From an uncultured Pedobacter sp. (GTDB lineage Bacteria; Bacteroidota; Bacteroidia; Sphingobacteriales; Sphingobacteriaceae), in contig NZ_CAMLHF010000086.1 in the NCBI RefSeq assembly GCF_946479715.1, positions 1-21,870 on the forward strand: DNA of 21,870 nt. The letters run 5' to 3'. Shown here piece by piece: positions 1-9,200 of this stretch. Position 1 is the first letter of the stretch, and every line of letters starts with the position of its first letter. Position numbers and translations under genes: made by a program. Under the pieces are notes generated by a model. The model was not told the origin of the DNA. It did no database searches and saw nothing but the letters and a program-made list of their open reading frames with translations.

Positions 1-32
1 AAAACCCTGTAGAGCTTATCTGCAGGGTTTTT
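1..32 (+). terminator. Rho-independent terminator of an upstream gene
   Basis: A 13-bp stem (1-13 with 19-31, one G-U pair) closes a five-base loop and ends in five T residues. It reads as a terminator for a plus-strand gene that ends left of the window. The flanking A-run means it could also act on the minus strand. Confidence 0.75.
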
Positions 33-158
33 GTGTTTATACACATTTCTGAAAACTTTCTGATGAAAATACAATGTTAAAAAATGCTAAATCTTCATCA
101 GAGATACAATAAAACCGTATAATTGTATTTTACGTTAATCTTATAAAAAGCACTTTTG

Positions 159-1922
159 ATGAAATTAAGATATATATTGCTTTTTGCATTTAGCTTTATC
201 TTGAGCAACTCTGCATTTACGCAAAGTAAAGATGTGAAGCTTCCTTCTAATTGGTATAATCTGGATTTAGTTGCCGATGGATATTTTGGTATAAGTACCG
301 AAAAAGCATATAAAGAATTACTCAGCAATAAAAAGCCTAAACAAAATGTGATTGTCGCCGTAATTGATGGAGGAGTTGATATTAATCATGAAGATTTAAA
401 GGACGTACTGTGGACTAATAAAAAAGAGATTCCAGATAACGGAATAGATGATGATGGTAATGGATACATAGATGACATACACGGGTGGAATTTTATAGGA
501 TCTAAAAAAGGTAATCTGGCATATGATAATCTGGAGTTAGTGAGGATACTTAGAGTGTATGGACCTAAGTACGTATCAACCATTAGATCTACAATATTAG
601 ATAGTACTCAAAAGGAGGAATATGCTTTGTATCTTAAAGCTAATGCGGAATTTGGGAAGAAGTATAACGATGCTCACTATACATTTGGAATTGTAAGTAT
701 CATTAATAAGGTTCTGGATTCAGTTGCAACTATTAATAATAAGAAGATACCATCATTAGAGGATATTGATAAATATGTGGCCGACAATGAAGATGAGGAG
801 CAGGTGAAAAAGATTATAAGAGGTGGATCTAAGGACAGTGGAGGAATTGATAAGTTCTACAAGGAGATGAAAGATGCCTATAAGCAATATGATGTAATGC
901 TTAAATATAATCTGAATGTGAAGTATGATCAGAGGCAGGAGCTAGTTGGCGACGATTATGCAAACGCAAAGGAACGTTTATACGGAAATAATGATGTTGC
1001 CGGGCCTAATGCAGAACATGGTTCACATGTTTCGGGTATAATAGGAGCGAACAGATCCAATTCAATTGGGATTAATGGAATAGCCAATAGTGTTAGTATA
1101 ATGGCGATTAGAGTTGTACCAGAGGGGGATGAGAGAGATAAAGATGTTGCTAATGGAATTAGATACGCTGTAGATAACGGCGCTAAGGTAATTAATATGA
1201 GCTTTGGCAAAGGCTATAAATGGAATAAGGAAGTTGTTGATGAAGCGGTAAAATATGCCGAACAGAAGGGCGTATTGCTAGTTCATGCGGCTGGAAATGA
1301 TAACGAAGATGTAGACGTTAAAGAGAATTATCCAAATAAATACTTCGATGGCCCAGAGGCCGCTGCTTATAAGAAGTCGATTAAAAAAGATGCACTTTCA
1401 GCATTGCCATTTAAGATAGAGCAAAATCAGGCGCAAAATCAGGGTATGAGAAGAGGCCCTAATTCTGTTGTTATTAAAAACGTAGTAATAGATACAGCTA
1501 AATTTAAACTGCCACATGCGAGTAACTGGATAGAGGTTGGAGCAAGTGCATATGCAAATGATGCAAATTTAAAGGCATCTTTTTCAAATTATGGTAAATA
1601 TAATGTAGATGTATTTGCACCTGGTTTTATGATTAATTCGACAGTTCCAGGCTCAAAATATGAAGAATTTGACGGAACTAGTATGGCAGCTCCCGTTGTA
1701 TCTGGCCTTTCAGCACTGATTTTGAGCTATTATCCGGATCTTAAGCCTAACCAAGTCAGAGAGATCATAATGAAGTCGGTGTCTAAGGTTTTACAGAAAG
1801 TTAAGTACAAAAATGAAAGAGGTGAGACTGTCCGAGTGCCCTTCTCTGATCTTTGTGTTAGCGGGGGAATAGTAAATGCTTATGAGGCCTTAAAGCTTGC
1901 AGAGCGTTATCAATCAAAATAA
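159..1922 (+). CDS. Secreted S8 family serine peptidase (subtilisin-like)
   Basis: Predicted extracytoplasmic subtilase of 587 residues. The N-terminus is a signal peptide: basic start MKLR, a hydrophobic core, and a likely signal peptidase I site near NSAFTQ. There is no lipobox cysteine. The catalytic triad is complete: Asp70 in VIDGGVD, His287 in HGSHVSG, and Ser508 in GTSMAAP; the oxyanion residue is Asn380 in AAGND. Residues 93-106 hold an Asp/Asn/Gly-rich loop (IDDDGNGYIDD) that resembles a calcium-binding loop. Asp and His are 217 residues apart (32 in subtilisin), so a charged insert of about 170 residues lies between them; a second, smaller insert precedes the Ser block. I recall similar inserts in Bacteroidota S8 enzymes. 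I chose the ATG at 159 over a TTG three bases earlier because it begins the basic part of the signal peptide. No C-terminal sorting domain is visible. Substrate unknown. Confidence 0.93.
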   Translation: MKLRYILLFAFSFILSNSAFTQSKDVKLPSNWYNLDLVADGYFGISTEKAYKELLSNKKPKQNVIVAVIDGGVDINHEDLKDVLWTNKKEIPDNGIDDDGNGYIDDIHGWNFIGSKKGNLAYDNLELVRILRVYGPKYVSTIRSTILDSTQKEEYALYLKANAEFGKKYNDAHYTFGIVSIINKVLDSVATINNKKIPSLEDIDKYVADNEDEEQVKKIIRGGSKDSGGIDKFYKEMKDAYKQYDVMLKYNLNVKYDQRQELVGDDYANAKERLYGNNDVAGPNAEHGSHVSGIIGANRSNSIGINGIANSVSIMAIRVVPEGDERDKDVANGIRYAVDNGAKVINMSFGKGYKWNKEVVDEAVKYAEQKGVLLVHAAGNDNEDVDVKENYPNKYFDGPEAAAYKKSIKKDALSALPFKIEQNQAQNQGMRRGPNSVVIKNVVIDTAKFKLPHASNWIEVGASAYANDANLKASFSNYGKYNVDVFAPGFMINSTVPGSKYEEFDGTSMAAPVVSGLSALILSYYPDLKPNQVREIIMKSVSKVLQKVKYKNERGETVRVPFSDLCVSGGIVNAYEALKLAERYQSK

Positions 1923-2534
1923 ATAGCCGTCTTCTATTTCTGAATTATTTCTTTCAAACTTAAGTAGCCACTTTTTCTTATCTATTCCGGCAGCATAGCC
2001 GGTCATATTTCCATCACTGCCTATTACGCGGTGACAGGGTACTATAATGGCTAAGCGGTTTCGACCGTTTGTTGATGCAATTGCACGAATCGCTTTTGGA
2101 TTGTTCATCATTTCTGCCTGTTCTTTATAGGAGCATGTTTTTCCATAAGGGATTTCCTGAAGTGTTTTCCAGACTGCTTGCGAAAAATCATTGCCAGGAG
2201 TGTGTAATGGAACTGAAAAGGTTTTACGTTTTCCTTCGAAATATTCAGTTAACTCATTTTCTAATTGATCTAGATACGAATTCCTTCCTGCTACCATCAC
2301 TGCGTTAAGTAGCTTTTGTAAATCAGTGAATTCTTTTTCTAATCTGATCCTGTTGGTAAATTCAAGCAGACAGACACCTTTTGATGTAGAGCCTGCCAGC
2401 ATAGGACCTAAAGGGGTAGAAATCTCCGTCATATTTATTATGGCATCCTTATCAGAGGATATTGAGGATTTTTCAAATATCCAAGGATACCGATCGGTAA
2501 AACCTGCAATGTCAGTGAGAGATGTATTATCCAT
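1914..2534 (-). CDS. ogt: Methylated-DNA--protein-cysteine S-methyltransferase
   Basis: Suicide repair protein that moves alkyl groups from O6-alkylguanine in DNA to its own cysteine. The active-site block IVPCHRVIG is present (Cys167), followed by the GNMTGYAAG substrate-pocket segment; the DNA-binding helix-turn-helix with the expected Arg lies at about 136-160 (RAIASTNGRNR). From Met35 onward the length (172 residues) and the opening STPLGP match Ogt well. The 34 residues before that have no clear Ogt counterpart, so the true start may be ATG at 2432. The open frame before 2534 soon meets a stop, so this is not a truncated Ada fusion. Its last nine bases overlap the end of the S8 peptidase gene, tail to tail, with no terminator between them. 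No promoter box was found upstream. Confidence 0.92.
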   Translation of the reverse strand: MDNTSLTDIAGFTDRYPWIFEKSSISSDKDAIINMTEISTPLGPMLAGSTSKGVCLLEFTNRIRLEKEFTDLQKLLNAVMVAGRNSYLDQLENELTEYFEGKRKTFSVPLHTPGNDFSQAVWKTLQEIPYGKTCSYKEQAEMMNNPKAIRAIASTNGRNRLAIIVPCHRVIGSDGNMTGYAAGIDKKKWLLKFERNNSEIEDGYLF

Positions 2535-2830
2535 ATTTATTGTCGAATTTAATTCTTAACAGACCAGTTCTTTTATTTTAGTAAATACTGCAGTGTTTGC
2601 ATAATTTAATATTTCCTAAAAATAGGGAATGAATCAATAAGATGGTACCCGATTCTTGCTTACTTCTATTATCCTTAACGCTAATCACATTCAATCAGTA
2701 CATATTACGAATAAATAGCGATGATCCAGTGAATACTCAAATTGATCTCAGGACTGATTTAGAGAGGCGCTATTGGTGTCGAAATTAAAATGAAAGAAAG
2801 AGCTCTTAAAGAGTAGTGAGGGTAGTAAAT
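2535..2830. other. Intergenic stretch with no recognisable gene
   Basis: Nearly 300 bases between the alkyltransferase start and the tRNA terminator. I see no conserved coding sequence, RNA fold or mobile-element remnant. It holds one ATG-started 48-codon frame on the plus strand (2642-2788) with a hydrophobic N-terminus and no recognisable homologue, a short imperfect inverted repeat just before it (about 2613-2632), and a 10-bp palindrome at 2798-2807. Any of these may be chance. Confidence 0.5.
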
Positions 2831-2866
2831 AAAAAGGCCTTGTCAAGTTATTGACAAGGCCTTTTT
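2831..2866 (-). terminator. Terminator downstream of tRNA-Met
   Basis: A perfect 16-bp stem (2831-2846 with 2851-2866) with a GTTA loop. The outer five pairs are A-T, giving a T-run on either strand. It lies four bases past the 3' end of the minus-strand tRNA, so it most likely ends that transcript. Confidence 0.9.
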
Positions 2867-2869
2867 CAG

Positions 2870-2943
2870 TAGCGGGGAGCAGGATCGAACTGCCGACCTC
2901 AGGGTTATGAATCCTGCGCTCTAACCATCTGAGCTACCCCGCC
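2870..2943 (-). tRNA. tRNA-Met (anticodon CAU), elongator type
   Basis: A complete cloverleaf reads on the minus strand. The acceptor stem GGCGGGG pairs with CCCCGCT (G1-U72 wobble), U8 and A9 are present, the D arm is GCTC/GAGC, the anticodon loop is TTCATAA, the T arm has loop TTCGATC, and the discriminator base is A. The anticodon stem has one A-C mismatch next to the loop. The paired first base argues against initiator tRNA. A CAU anticodon can also belong to tRNA-Ile2 (lysidine-modified), but the body resembles elongator Met more. CCA is not encoded. Confidence 0.93.
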
Positions 2944-2967
2944 GGGCGTCTTTTTTCTAAAGAGTTG

Positions 2968-2975
2968 CAAATATA
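2968..2975 (-). promoter_or_regulatory. Promoter -7 box for tRNA-Met
   Basis: TATATTTG on the minus strand is an exact match to the Bacteroidota -7 consensus TAnnTTTG, 24 bases before the first tRNA base. A TTTG that could serve as the -33 element lies 24 bases further upstream, slightly longer than the usual spacing. Confidence 0.65.
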
Positions 2976-3047
2976 GAATAAATTACTTTTCTTTAGAAAC
3001 AAATATTAAAAAAATAGTCTAATAATTCAGAATATAAGTGTTTAACG

Positions 3048-3428
3048 ATGTCGGAAAAGAAAAAATTTACGTTAGAATATGAATTGAGGTCGTCTCCACG
3101 TATTTTATTTAGTTTTATTAGTGAGCCAAATGGACTGTCTCAATGGTTTGCGGATGATGTGATTTTCAGAGATCAGGTATATACTTTCACATGGGACGAT
3201 GAAATACAGAAAGCTAAGTTGCTCAGCATAAAAGAAAATAAATCTGTAAAATTTAAATGGGTGGAAGATGAACCACACTGTTATTTTGAAATGGAAATTG
3301 TGCAGGACGAATTGACAAATGATGTAGCCCTTTCAATAACCGATTTTGCTACTGATGAGACATTAGCTGAGCGTACACTTATTTGGGATAATCAGATTGA
3401 CTACCTGCACAGTGTAATTGGTGCCTAG
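3048..3428 (+). CDS. START-like (SRPBCC fold) domain protein
   Basis: Small soluble protein of 126 residues and a single domain. The N-terminal strand FTLEYELRSSP, the helix FSFISEPNGLSQWFADDV, the VKFKWVEDEP strand and the long C-terminal helix fit the START-like/AHSA1 ligand-binding fold, in the short form widespread in Bacteroidota. No signal peptide or membrane segment. Ligand and role are unknown; members are often annotated only as START-like. Starts at ATG without a Shine-Dalgarno site. Its stop is 30 bases before the start of the Lpt permease on the same strand, but a promoter box lies between them, so the two need not share a transcript. Confidence 0.85.
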   Translation: MSEKKKFTLEYELRSSPRILFSFISEPNGLSQWFADDVIFRDQVYTFTWDDEIQKAKLLSIKENKSVKFKWVEDEPHCYFEMEIVQDELTNDVALSITDFATDETLAERTLIWDNQIDYLHSVIGA

Positions 3429-3446
3429 TTTTTCAATAGCTTTGTC

Positions 3447-3454
3447 TACATTTG
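3447..3454 (+). promoter_or_regulatory. Promoter -7 box directly before the Lpt permease
   Basis: TACATTTG matches TAnnTTTG exactly and ends four bases before the TTG start codon, so transcription would begin at or very near the start codon. No TTG at normal -33 spacing was found (nearest is 26 bases away), which lowers confidence. Confidence 0.5.
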
Positions 3455-3458
3455 TATA

Positions 3459-4892
3459 TTGAAAAAGATTCATTTACTTCTACTCAAAGCATTTATAAGG
3501 CCTTTCTTCGTCACATTTTTTATTGTGATGTTTATTTTGCTAATGCTTTTTCTATTTAAATATGTTGATGATTTAATAGGAAAAGGATTTGAATGGTATA
3601 TTATACTTGAGTTAATGTATTATGCCTCTGCGGCAAATGTGTCCATGGCGCTCCCATTGTCCATTTTATTATCATCGATAATGACTTTTGGAACGCTGGG
3701 GGAGAACTACGAATTGGTAGCAATTAAATCGGCAGGGTTGTCGTTGCAAAAGGCAATGAGGCCTCTTTTTGTGCTCATTATATTTATTGCAATAAGCTCC
3801 TTCATATTTTCAGATTATATGCTGCCGAAAGCCAATTTGAAGTATGGCTCGCTTTTATGGGATATAACAAACAAAAAGTTGTCCTTTTTAATTAAAGAGG
3901 GGGTTTTTAATAATAGTATCCCAGGCTATTCCATTAGGGTTAACAAAAAAGGGGATGATGGCGTTTCATTGTACGATGTAATGATTTATGATCATACAAA
4001 TACAAATGGAATGGCTAAGATCATCATTGCTAAAGAAGGTAAAATGTATAGCAATGATAAGTTCCTTTTTCTAAAGCTAAAAAATGGCGTTAGGTATGAA
4101 GAATCCAGTGGCCGTAATACCTATAACAATCCGAGACAGGAGTTAACAAGGATGAGATTTACAGAAACTGATCAGAAGTTTGACATTTCCAGTTTTAAAA
4201 TGAATAGAACGGATGAACAGGATTTTAGAAACAACACTCAGATGCTCAATTTAAAAGGGCTGACAAGGAAAAGAGATTCCTTAACCAAAGAGCTGGATAG
4301 TGTAAATAAGTTCTCCTCAGCCACTGTGAATAGCTATTACAGACAAAATAACTACTCTAAGGGATACACTGCTGTTAAGACACCTGCAAAAGTAATAAAG
4401 GGAGATATTTTGAAGATGCTTCCTGAGAAACAGAGATTGGCAATTATTCAGAGTGCTTTGGATCTGGCAACTTCAGTAAAACAAACAACCTCTGGACGGG
4501 TTCAGGATTATGAGGATAGAACCAGAAGTATAATAAAAGTACAATTGGAATATCAGAGAAAGTTTACACTTGCGGTGTCCTGTCTCTTATTGTTCTTTAT
4601 TGGAGCACCGCTGGGGGCTATTATAAGGAAAGGTGGGCTTGGTTTACCAGTGGTAATGGCTATTGTATTTTTTCTTTTGTACCATATCATCGCTACTGTT
4701 TCTGAAAAATCTGCAACAACAGGATCTTTAAGGCCTTTCTTCGGAATGTGGCTTGCAATATTTATTTTATCGCCTCTGGGTGCTTTCTTAACTTATAAAG
4801 CAACAGTGGATTCTGCTTTATTTGATGTAGGATATTTTAAACAAATATTTATAAATCTCTTTAAAAAGAAAAAATCGAATAGCAGTCAATAA
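3459..4892 (+). CDS. LptF/LptG family lipopolysaccharide export permease
   Basis: Inner-membrane permease subunit of the Lpt machine (YjgP/YjgQ family) that extracts lipopolysaccharide for transport to the outer membrane. The 477 residues show the family layout: N-terminal membrane helices (about 14-34, 58-80 and 100-120), a periplasmic domain, and C-terminal helices (about 365-385, 392-415 and 425-445) with the GAPLGAIIRKGG loop between them. It is about 110 residues longer than the E. coli proteins; the extra part lies in the periplasmic domain (about 230-350) and is polar and helical. From sequence alone I cannot choose between LptF and LptG. The start is TTG: no in-frame ATG exists between the preceding stop and Met24, which lies inside the first membrane helix, and MKKIHLLLLKAF is the expected family opening. 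Confidence 0.92.
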   Translation: MKKIHLLLLKAFIRPFFVTFFIVMFILLMLFLFKYVDDLIGKGFEWYIILELMYYASAANVSMALPLSILLSSIMTFGTLGENYELVAIKSAGLSLQKAMRPLFVLIIFIAISSFIFSDYMLPKANLKYGSLLWDITNKKLSFLIKEGVFNNSIPGYSIRVNKKGDDGVSLYDVMIYDHTNTNGMAKIIIAKEGKMYSNDKFLFLKLKNGVRYEESSGRNTYNNPRQELTRMRFTETDQKFDISSFKMNRTDEQDFRNNTQMLNLKGLTRKRDSLTKELDSVNKFSSATVNSYYRQNNYSKGYTAVKTPAKVIKGDILKMLPEKQRLAIIQSALDLATSVKQTTSGRVQDYEDRTRSIIKVQLEYQRKFTLAVSCLLLFFIGAPLGAIIRKGGLGLPVVMAIVFFLLYHIIATVSEKSATTGSLRPFFGMWLAIFILSPLGAFLTYKATVDSALFDVGYFKQIFINLFKKKKSNSSQ

Positions 4893-4978
4893 TATTTATA
4901 TCCTTTAACGGGTGTAAATACCTAATATTCATTACTTATTTATGATAGTTTATAACGTAATATTGGTTTTGAAGATTG

Positions 4979-4986
4979 TAACTTTG
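4979..4986 (+). promoter_or_regulatory. Promoter -7 box for ribBA
   Basis: TAACTTTG followed by C is an exact TAnnTTTG match 66 bases before the ribBA ATG, giving a leader of about 60 bases. No good -33 element is visible. The leader carries a 7-bp inverted repeat (5007-5013 with 5028-5034). It does not resemble an FMN riboswitch. Confidence 0.55.
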
Positions 4987-5052
4987 CACCGTAAATCTTA
5001 CTAATTAATCAAGCTACTTATTTGTTACTTGATTATTGATATATTCAGAAAA

Positions 5053-6264
5053 ATGGAAATCAAACTAGATACAATAGAAGAAGCTATTGCAGAAATAAAA
5101 GCGGGTAAAGCTATTATTGTTGTAGATGACGAAGATAGGGAGAATGAAGGTGATTTTATTACTGCCGCCGCCAACGCTACTCCTGAAATGATAAATTTTA
5201 TGGCTACCTATGGCCGAGGCTTAATCTGTGCCCCTTTAACAGAAGAAAGATGTGACGAATTAGGCTTAGATCTAATGGTGGGGAAAAATACCGCCGCTTA
5301 TGAAACTAACTTTACTGTTTCCGTTGATTTAAGAGGCCATGGCTGTACAACTGGTATCTCCGCATCCGACAGATCAAAAACCATTAAAGCCTTAATCGAT
5401 CCAAATATTGATCCGGCTGAATTGGGCAGGCCAGGTCACATTTTCCCATTAAGATCTAAAGACGGTGGGGTGCTAAGACGTTCCGGACATACCGAAGCAT
5501 CTGTAGATTTAGCTAAACTTGCAGGAATGGAACCTGCCGGTGTATTGGTTGAGATTATGAAGGACGATGGAGAAATGGCCAGGTTGCCTGATCTGATTAA
5601 GATTGCAGCACAACATCAACTTAAAATAATTAGTATAAAAGATCTTATTGCATATAGATTAAGCAAGGAAAGTTTAATAGAACAGGAAGTTACTGTAAAT
5701 CTACCAACTCAATGGGGCGATTTTAAGATGACAGCTTATACTCAGATAGATACAGGAGCCACACACCTTGCAATTAGTAAAGGTGAATGGACCATAGATG
5801 AACCTGTGTTAACAAGAGTACATAGTTCTTGTGTTACCGGTGATATTTTTGGATCATGCAGATGCGATTGCGGGCCTCAATTACACAAGGCAATGGAGAT
5901 GATTGATAAGGAAGGTAAAGGAGTAATCGTTTATATGAATCAAGAGGGAAGAGGTATTGGACTTGTTAATAAATTACGTTCATATAATCTACAAGATGCT
6001 GGCCTGGATACTGTTGAAGCGAATATAAAATTGGGTTTCAAAGGTGATGAAAGAGATTACGGAGTTGGAGCTCAAATACTAAGAGCACAAGGCATTACTA
6101 AAATGAGATTGATGTCTAATAATCCTACTAAACGCGCTGGTTTAATTGGCTATGGCTTAGAGATTGTAGAAAATATTCCAATTGAAATAGAAAGTAATAT
6201 TCATAATGAGCAATATCTTAAAACAAAACGTGATAAGATGGGGCATCAAATAATGAAAGGTTAA
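5053..6264 (+). CDS. ribBA: Bifunctional 3,4-DHBP synthase / GTP cyclohydrolase II
   Basis: Supplies both branches of riboflavin synthesis: the N-terminal RibB half turns ribulose 5-phosphate into 3,4-dihydroxy-2-butanone 4-phosphate, and the C-terminal RibA half opens GTP. 403 residues, the usual fused length. RibB half (about 1-205): acidic metal-binding block [10 protein letters not shown] (25-34), [13 protein letters not shown], and the [10 protein letters not shown] block (His146, Glu148). RibA half (about 210-403): RVHSSC with zinc ligands Cys260, Cys271 and Cys273, then NQEGRGIGL, the GDERDYG segment and MSNNPTKR. I chose ATG 5053 over an in-frame TTG at 5029 because KLDTIEEAI directly after it is the usual beginning. 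It has its own promoter and is separated from the permease by 160 bases. No other rib genes are nearby. Confidence 0.97.
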   Translation: MEIKLDTIEEAIAEIKAGKAIIVVDDEDRENEGDFITAAANATPEMINFMATYGRGLICAPLTEERCDELGLDLMVGKNTAAYETNFTVSVDLRGHGCTTGISASDRSKTIKALIDPNIDPAELGRPGHIFPLRSKDGGVLRRSGHTEASVDLAKLAGMEPAGVLVEIMKDDGEMARLPDLIKIAAQHQLKIISIKDLIAYRLSKESLIEQEVTVNLPTQWGDFKMTAYTQIDTGATHLAISKGEWTIDEPVLTRVHSSCVTGDIFGSCRCDCGPQLHKAMEMIDKEGKGVIVYMNQEGRGIGLVNKLRSYNLQDAGLDTVEANIKLGFKGDERDYGVGAQILRAQGITKMRLMSNNPTKRAGLIGYGLEIVENIPIEIESNIHNEQYLKTKRDKMGHQIMKG

Positions 6265-6299
6265 AAAAAAAGTAGGTTATTTATAACCTACTTTTTTTT
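6264..6299. terminator. Bidirectional terminator shared by ribBA and the TamB-like gene
   Basis: A stem of up to 17 bp (6264-6280 with 6283-6299) with A-runs on one side and T-runs on the other works on both strands. The last base of the ribBA stop opens the hairpin and the TamB stop (6288-6290) lies inside the 3' arm. Confidence 0.9.
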
Positions 6300-9200
6300 G
6301 TTCTTTTTTTCTGGAGGAATAGCCTCTTTGTTTACTGGTTGCTTATTAACAGGGGGTGTCTTTTTCTCCTCCTCAGCCTTCTTCTTTAAGTTTCGGTTGT
6401 ATTTCCCTGATATTCTTTGAACAAACTCTCTAAAGCTATCAAATTGCTGCGTATAGATTAGGCCTAAAGATGTTACATTATTATTTTGGCTGACACCTGT
6501 GTTAAAGAAGGTGTTTTGCTGTGTAGGAGGTTTATTGGCAAGCTTACCTACTAAAGTTCCATCCTTTTTTATTAAGGCTAAAACTTCAACTTCACCACCT
6601 ACATTATTTCTTGTAAAGCCAATTGGCGACAAATCGTTTGTACTACGTTTATCTACAATTCCGGCGTTTAAAACTACGCGGTCATTAAAAAATCTAAAAG
6701 AAGCATTTGCTTCACTCAAAGAGCGAATATTAATGTCAACAAAATCGAGATTGAGTGAAGATAAGACATTATTAAACTGATTAAACAAAAGTTCTGTAGC
6801 AGTACTTGCTACTCCTGATGTTAATTGCTTGCCGAGAGCCTCTTTTCCTGTTCCGGGAGCAAAACTACGTCTTATAATCAAACTAAGCGCCTGAAGGTTC
6901 CTGTTGTTGTCGTCATTAAAATAAGATTGCATCTCTTCTTTAATGGCAGGGTTTGAAGGGAAGAATATATCAAGCTTAATATCCGGCTTTAATAATGAAC
7001 CTGTTAAGCCCATTTCTACTTCAGTAAGTACACGCTCGTTGGCATTATTGCCGCCATCTCTATTTGCTGCAGTATAGAGGTCGCTCAGCCCCGCACGAAG
7101 AGAGTAGATGGCCTTTAAATTTATTTGTGCAGTTGTAGGGTTTCCCGTCCATCGGATGGTACCACCTTGTCTGATGTTGAACTTCTTATTTATAATTTCC
7201 TGCGCAGTAAAATCAAAACTCCCCGATTCAATGATATAATCACCCGACATCTCAAAATCGCCAAGACTATTAATATTAAGCGCTAAATTTTTAGAGTAGC
7301 CTTTACCACTTAGATTTCCTAAAGTGGTATAAATATTTGCAGTGCTATTTGCATCAACCTCAAGTTTCAGGTTCATTGTAAGTCCGTCAAAACTGGTTTG
7401 TTTTTTTACAACCTTAGTAGTGTCCTTATTTACAAATGTTATAAAATCTTTATTTGATACGGTCTCAGAACTGTTAAGTGGAAGATTAAATACTGTCCCT
7501 TTTTCTGTCTTGGCATTAATGTCTATAAATAATTTATTTGTCGGGCCCTTAAATCTGAATGTACCTGTTCCATAAGCCTTTCCAAAATATATAGAGTTGT
7601 CTTTTTCCGTAGTATTCAAAGCCATGAAATCTTTGGCATTAATATCAATATCTAGCGTTGGCGTATTGATGTTATTGAGGTCAACCGTACCATTTGCGAT
7701 GGCCTGGTTATCATCAACATCAAGCAACTTCAAGTCATTAATTTTGATAATGCTATTTTCAACATCTACCTGGTCGTTTAGTGTATATCTTGTTTTGAGA
7801 TAATTAACAGTCACTTCCGCTTTGTCAAAAGATACCTGGCCGTTAATTGCCGGTTTTTCAAATGGACCTGTTACAGTTAAAGATGATGAAATATGACCTT
7901 TAAGATCTGATACGAGTTCATTAACAAATGGTTCCAGTACAGCTAACTCACTTTTATCAAGCTTTACGTTTATATCCATTTCTTTCTTTTCCAGATCAAG
8001 GACACCTATGGCCCGAAGTGTTTCTCTGTCAGCAGAAACAATGTTGGTGAAAATGTTGGCTACATTATTTTCACGATCATAAGATGAAGTATCGGTCAAA
8101 TTGCCAATGTGAGTATTGTTAAAGGTTAAAGAATCTATTTTTAGATTATCGGATATCTTTGGCGATTTTAAGATATTATAGAGTTTTGTTTCTCCATTAA
8201 CGTTGCCCGCTAACTGTACGCCAAATGCCTTAACAAATGGATTTATTGTTTTTAAGCTAAATTCTTTAAATCCGACAAGAAGTAAATCTTTTGGATCATC
8301 GGACAGGATACCATCAATAGTTAAGAGCTGATTGCCGTTGCTTAAATCAAAATTGGTGATCTCAGTTTTTCCTTCGTGAAAACTAATTCTCACTTTTTCC
8401 TGAATCTTCCAGTCCTCATTATTTACTTTAAGTTGAGAAGGGAGGATGCTTACTCTGGCAGTGGTGTCGTTTGCAAACTCTACCAATCCGTTTAAATCCA
8501 GTTGATTTGCATCATCTGAATTGGCAAGTTTTAAGTTAAGAGAAAGACTATCATTTCTCAATATATTCGATATGTTGACATTCTTGATATACAAACTATC
8601 ATTTAAGTCAACTCTATCCGATGTTATAATAGCTTGTAATTGATTTACGGAAGTATTCTCATCAATAATAATATTGTTGGCTATAATGCCCTTGTACTTT
8701 AACTTTTTCACAAAACCATTTAATGTGGCTATGTTGTTTGGAGAATCAAAATTGCCAATAAAAACCGCTTGATCGTCGATTTCTAAGCCAGGAGCAAGAA
8801 GTTCTGCAATGGGCTCAAACCTTTTTATTTTTAGATTGAACTGAAAGATCTGGTCTCCATATGGAAGAATGGTAGTTTTGAGGGATGGTATGTACTTCTT
8901 CGCTAACGCTTTATAATAAGACGGGATGGTGTTTAAGTTGTATTGGCCTTTTAAACTAGCATCCAGAATATCTGAATGAATGGTAAGGTCTCTGTCTTTT
9001 CCTATACCTGCCGCCTTAAGTTCTACAGAATCAATGTTGTAAATGCCTTTAACATTGTCTAACCTAATTTGTTGAATTAATAGTTTACCCTGTATGTTGT
9101 TTAGATTAGTGCCCGAGAAATTGGTGCTAAAAGTAGCATCAATTTTTAAAGAGTCCTTATATAGTTTTAAGGCCTTTAACTTTGCATTGTTTATTTGGGC

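Noticed and set aside
1914..2534. Broken Ada protein (AraC domain lost from an Ada-type fusion)
   Set aside because: A stop lies shortly upstream in frame, and no AraC-like sequence is found in the spacer behind it.
2069..2559. Plus-strand frames opposite the alkyltransferase
   Set aside because: The minus strand encodes the complete, motif-bearing enzyme; the opposite frames have no recognisable content.
2870..2943. tRNA-Ile2 or initiator tRNA instead of elongator tRNA-Met
   Set aside because: The first acceptor pair is formed (initiators have a mismatch there), and the body resembles elongator Met rather than Ile2; not fully excluded without a modification or identity-element check.
4893..5052. 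FMN riboswitch before ribBA
   Set aside because: The conserved RFN sequence blocks are absent, and the promoter box leaves a leader of only about 60 bases.
6499..6780. Plus-strand reading frames inside the TamB-like gene
   Set aside because: These and similar frames at about 7342-7803, 9195-9380 and 10186-10377 are antisense to well-supported repeats of TamB and show no protein-family features.
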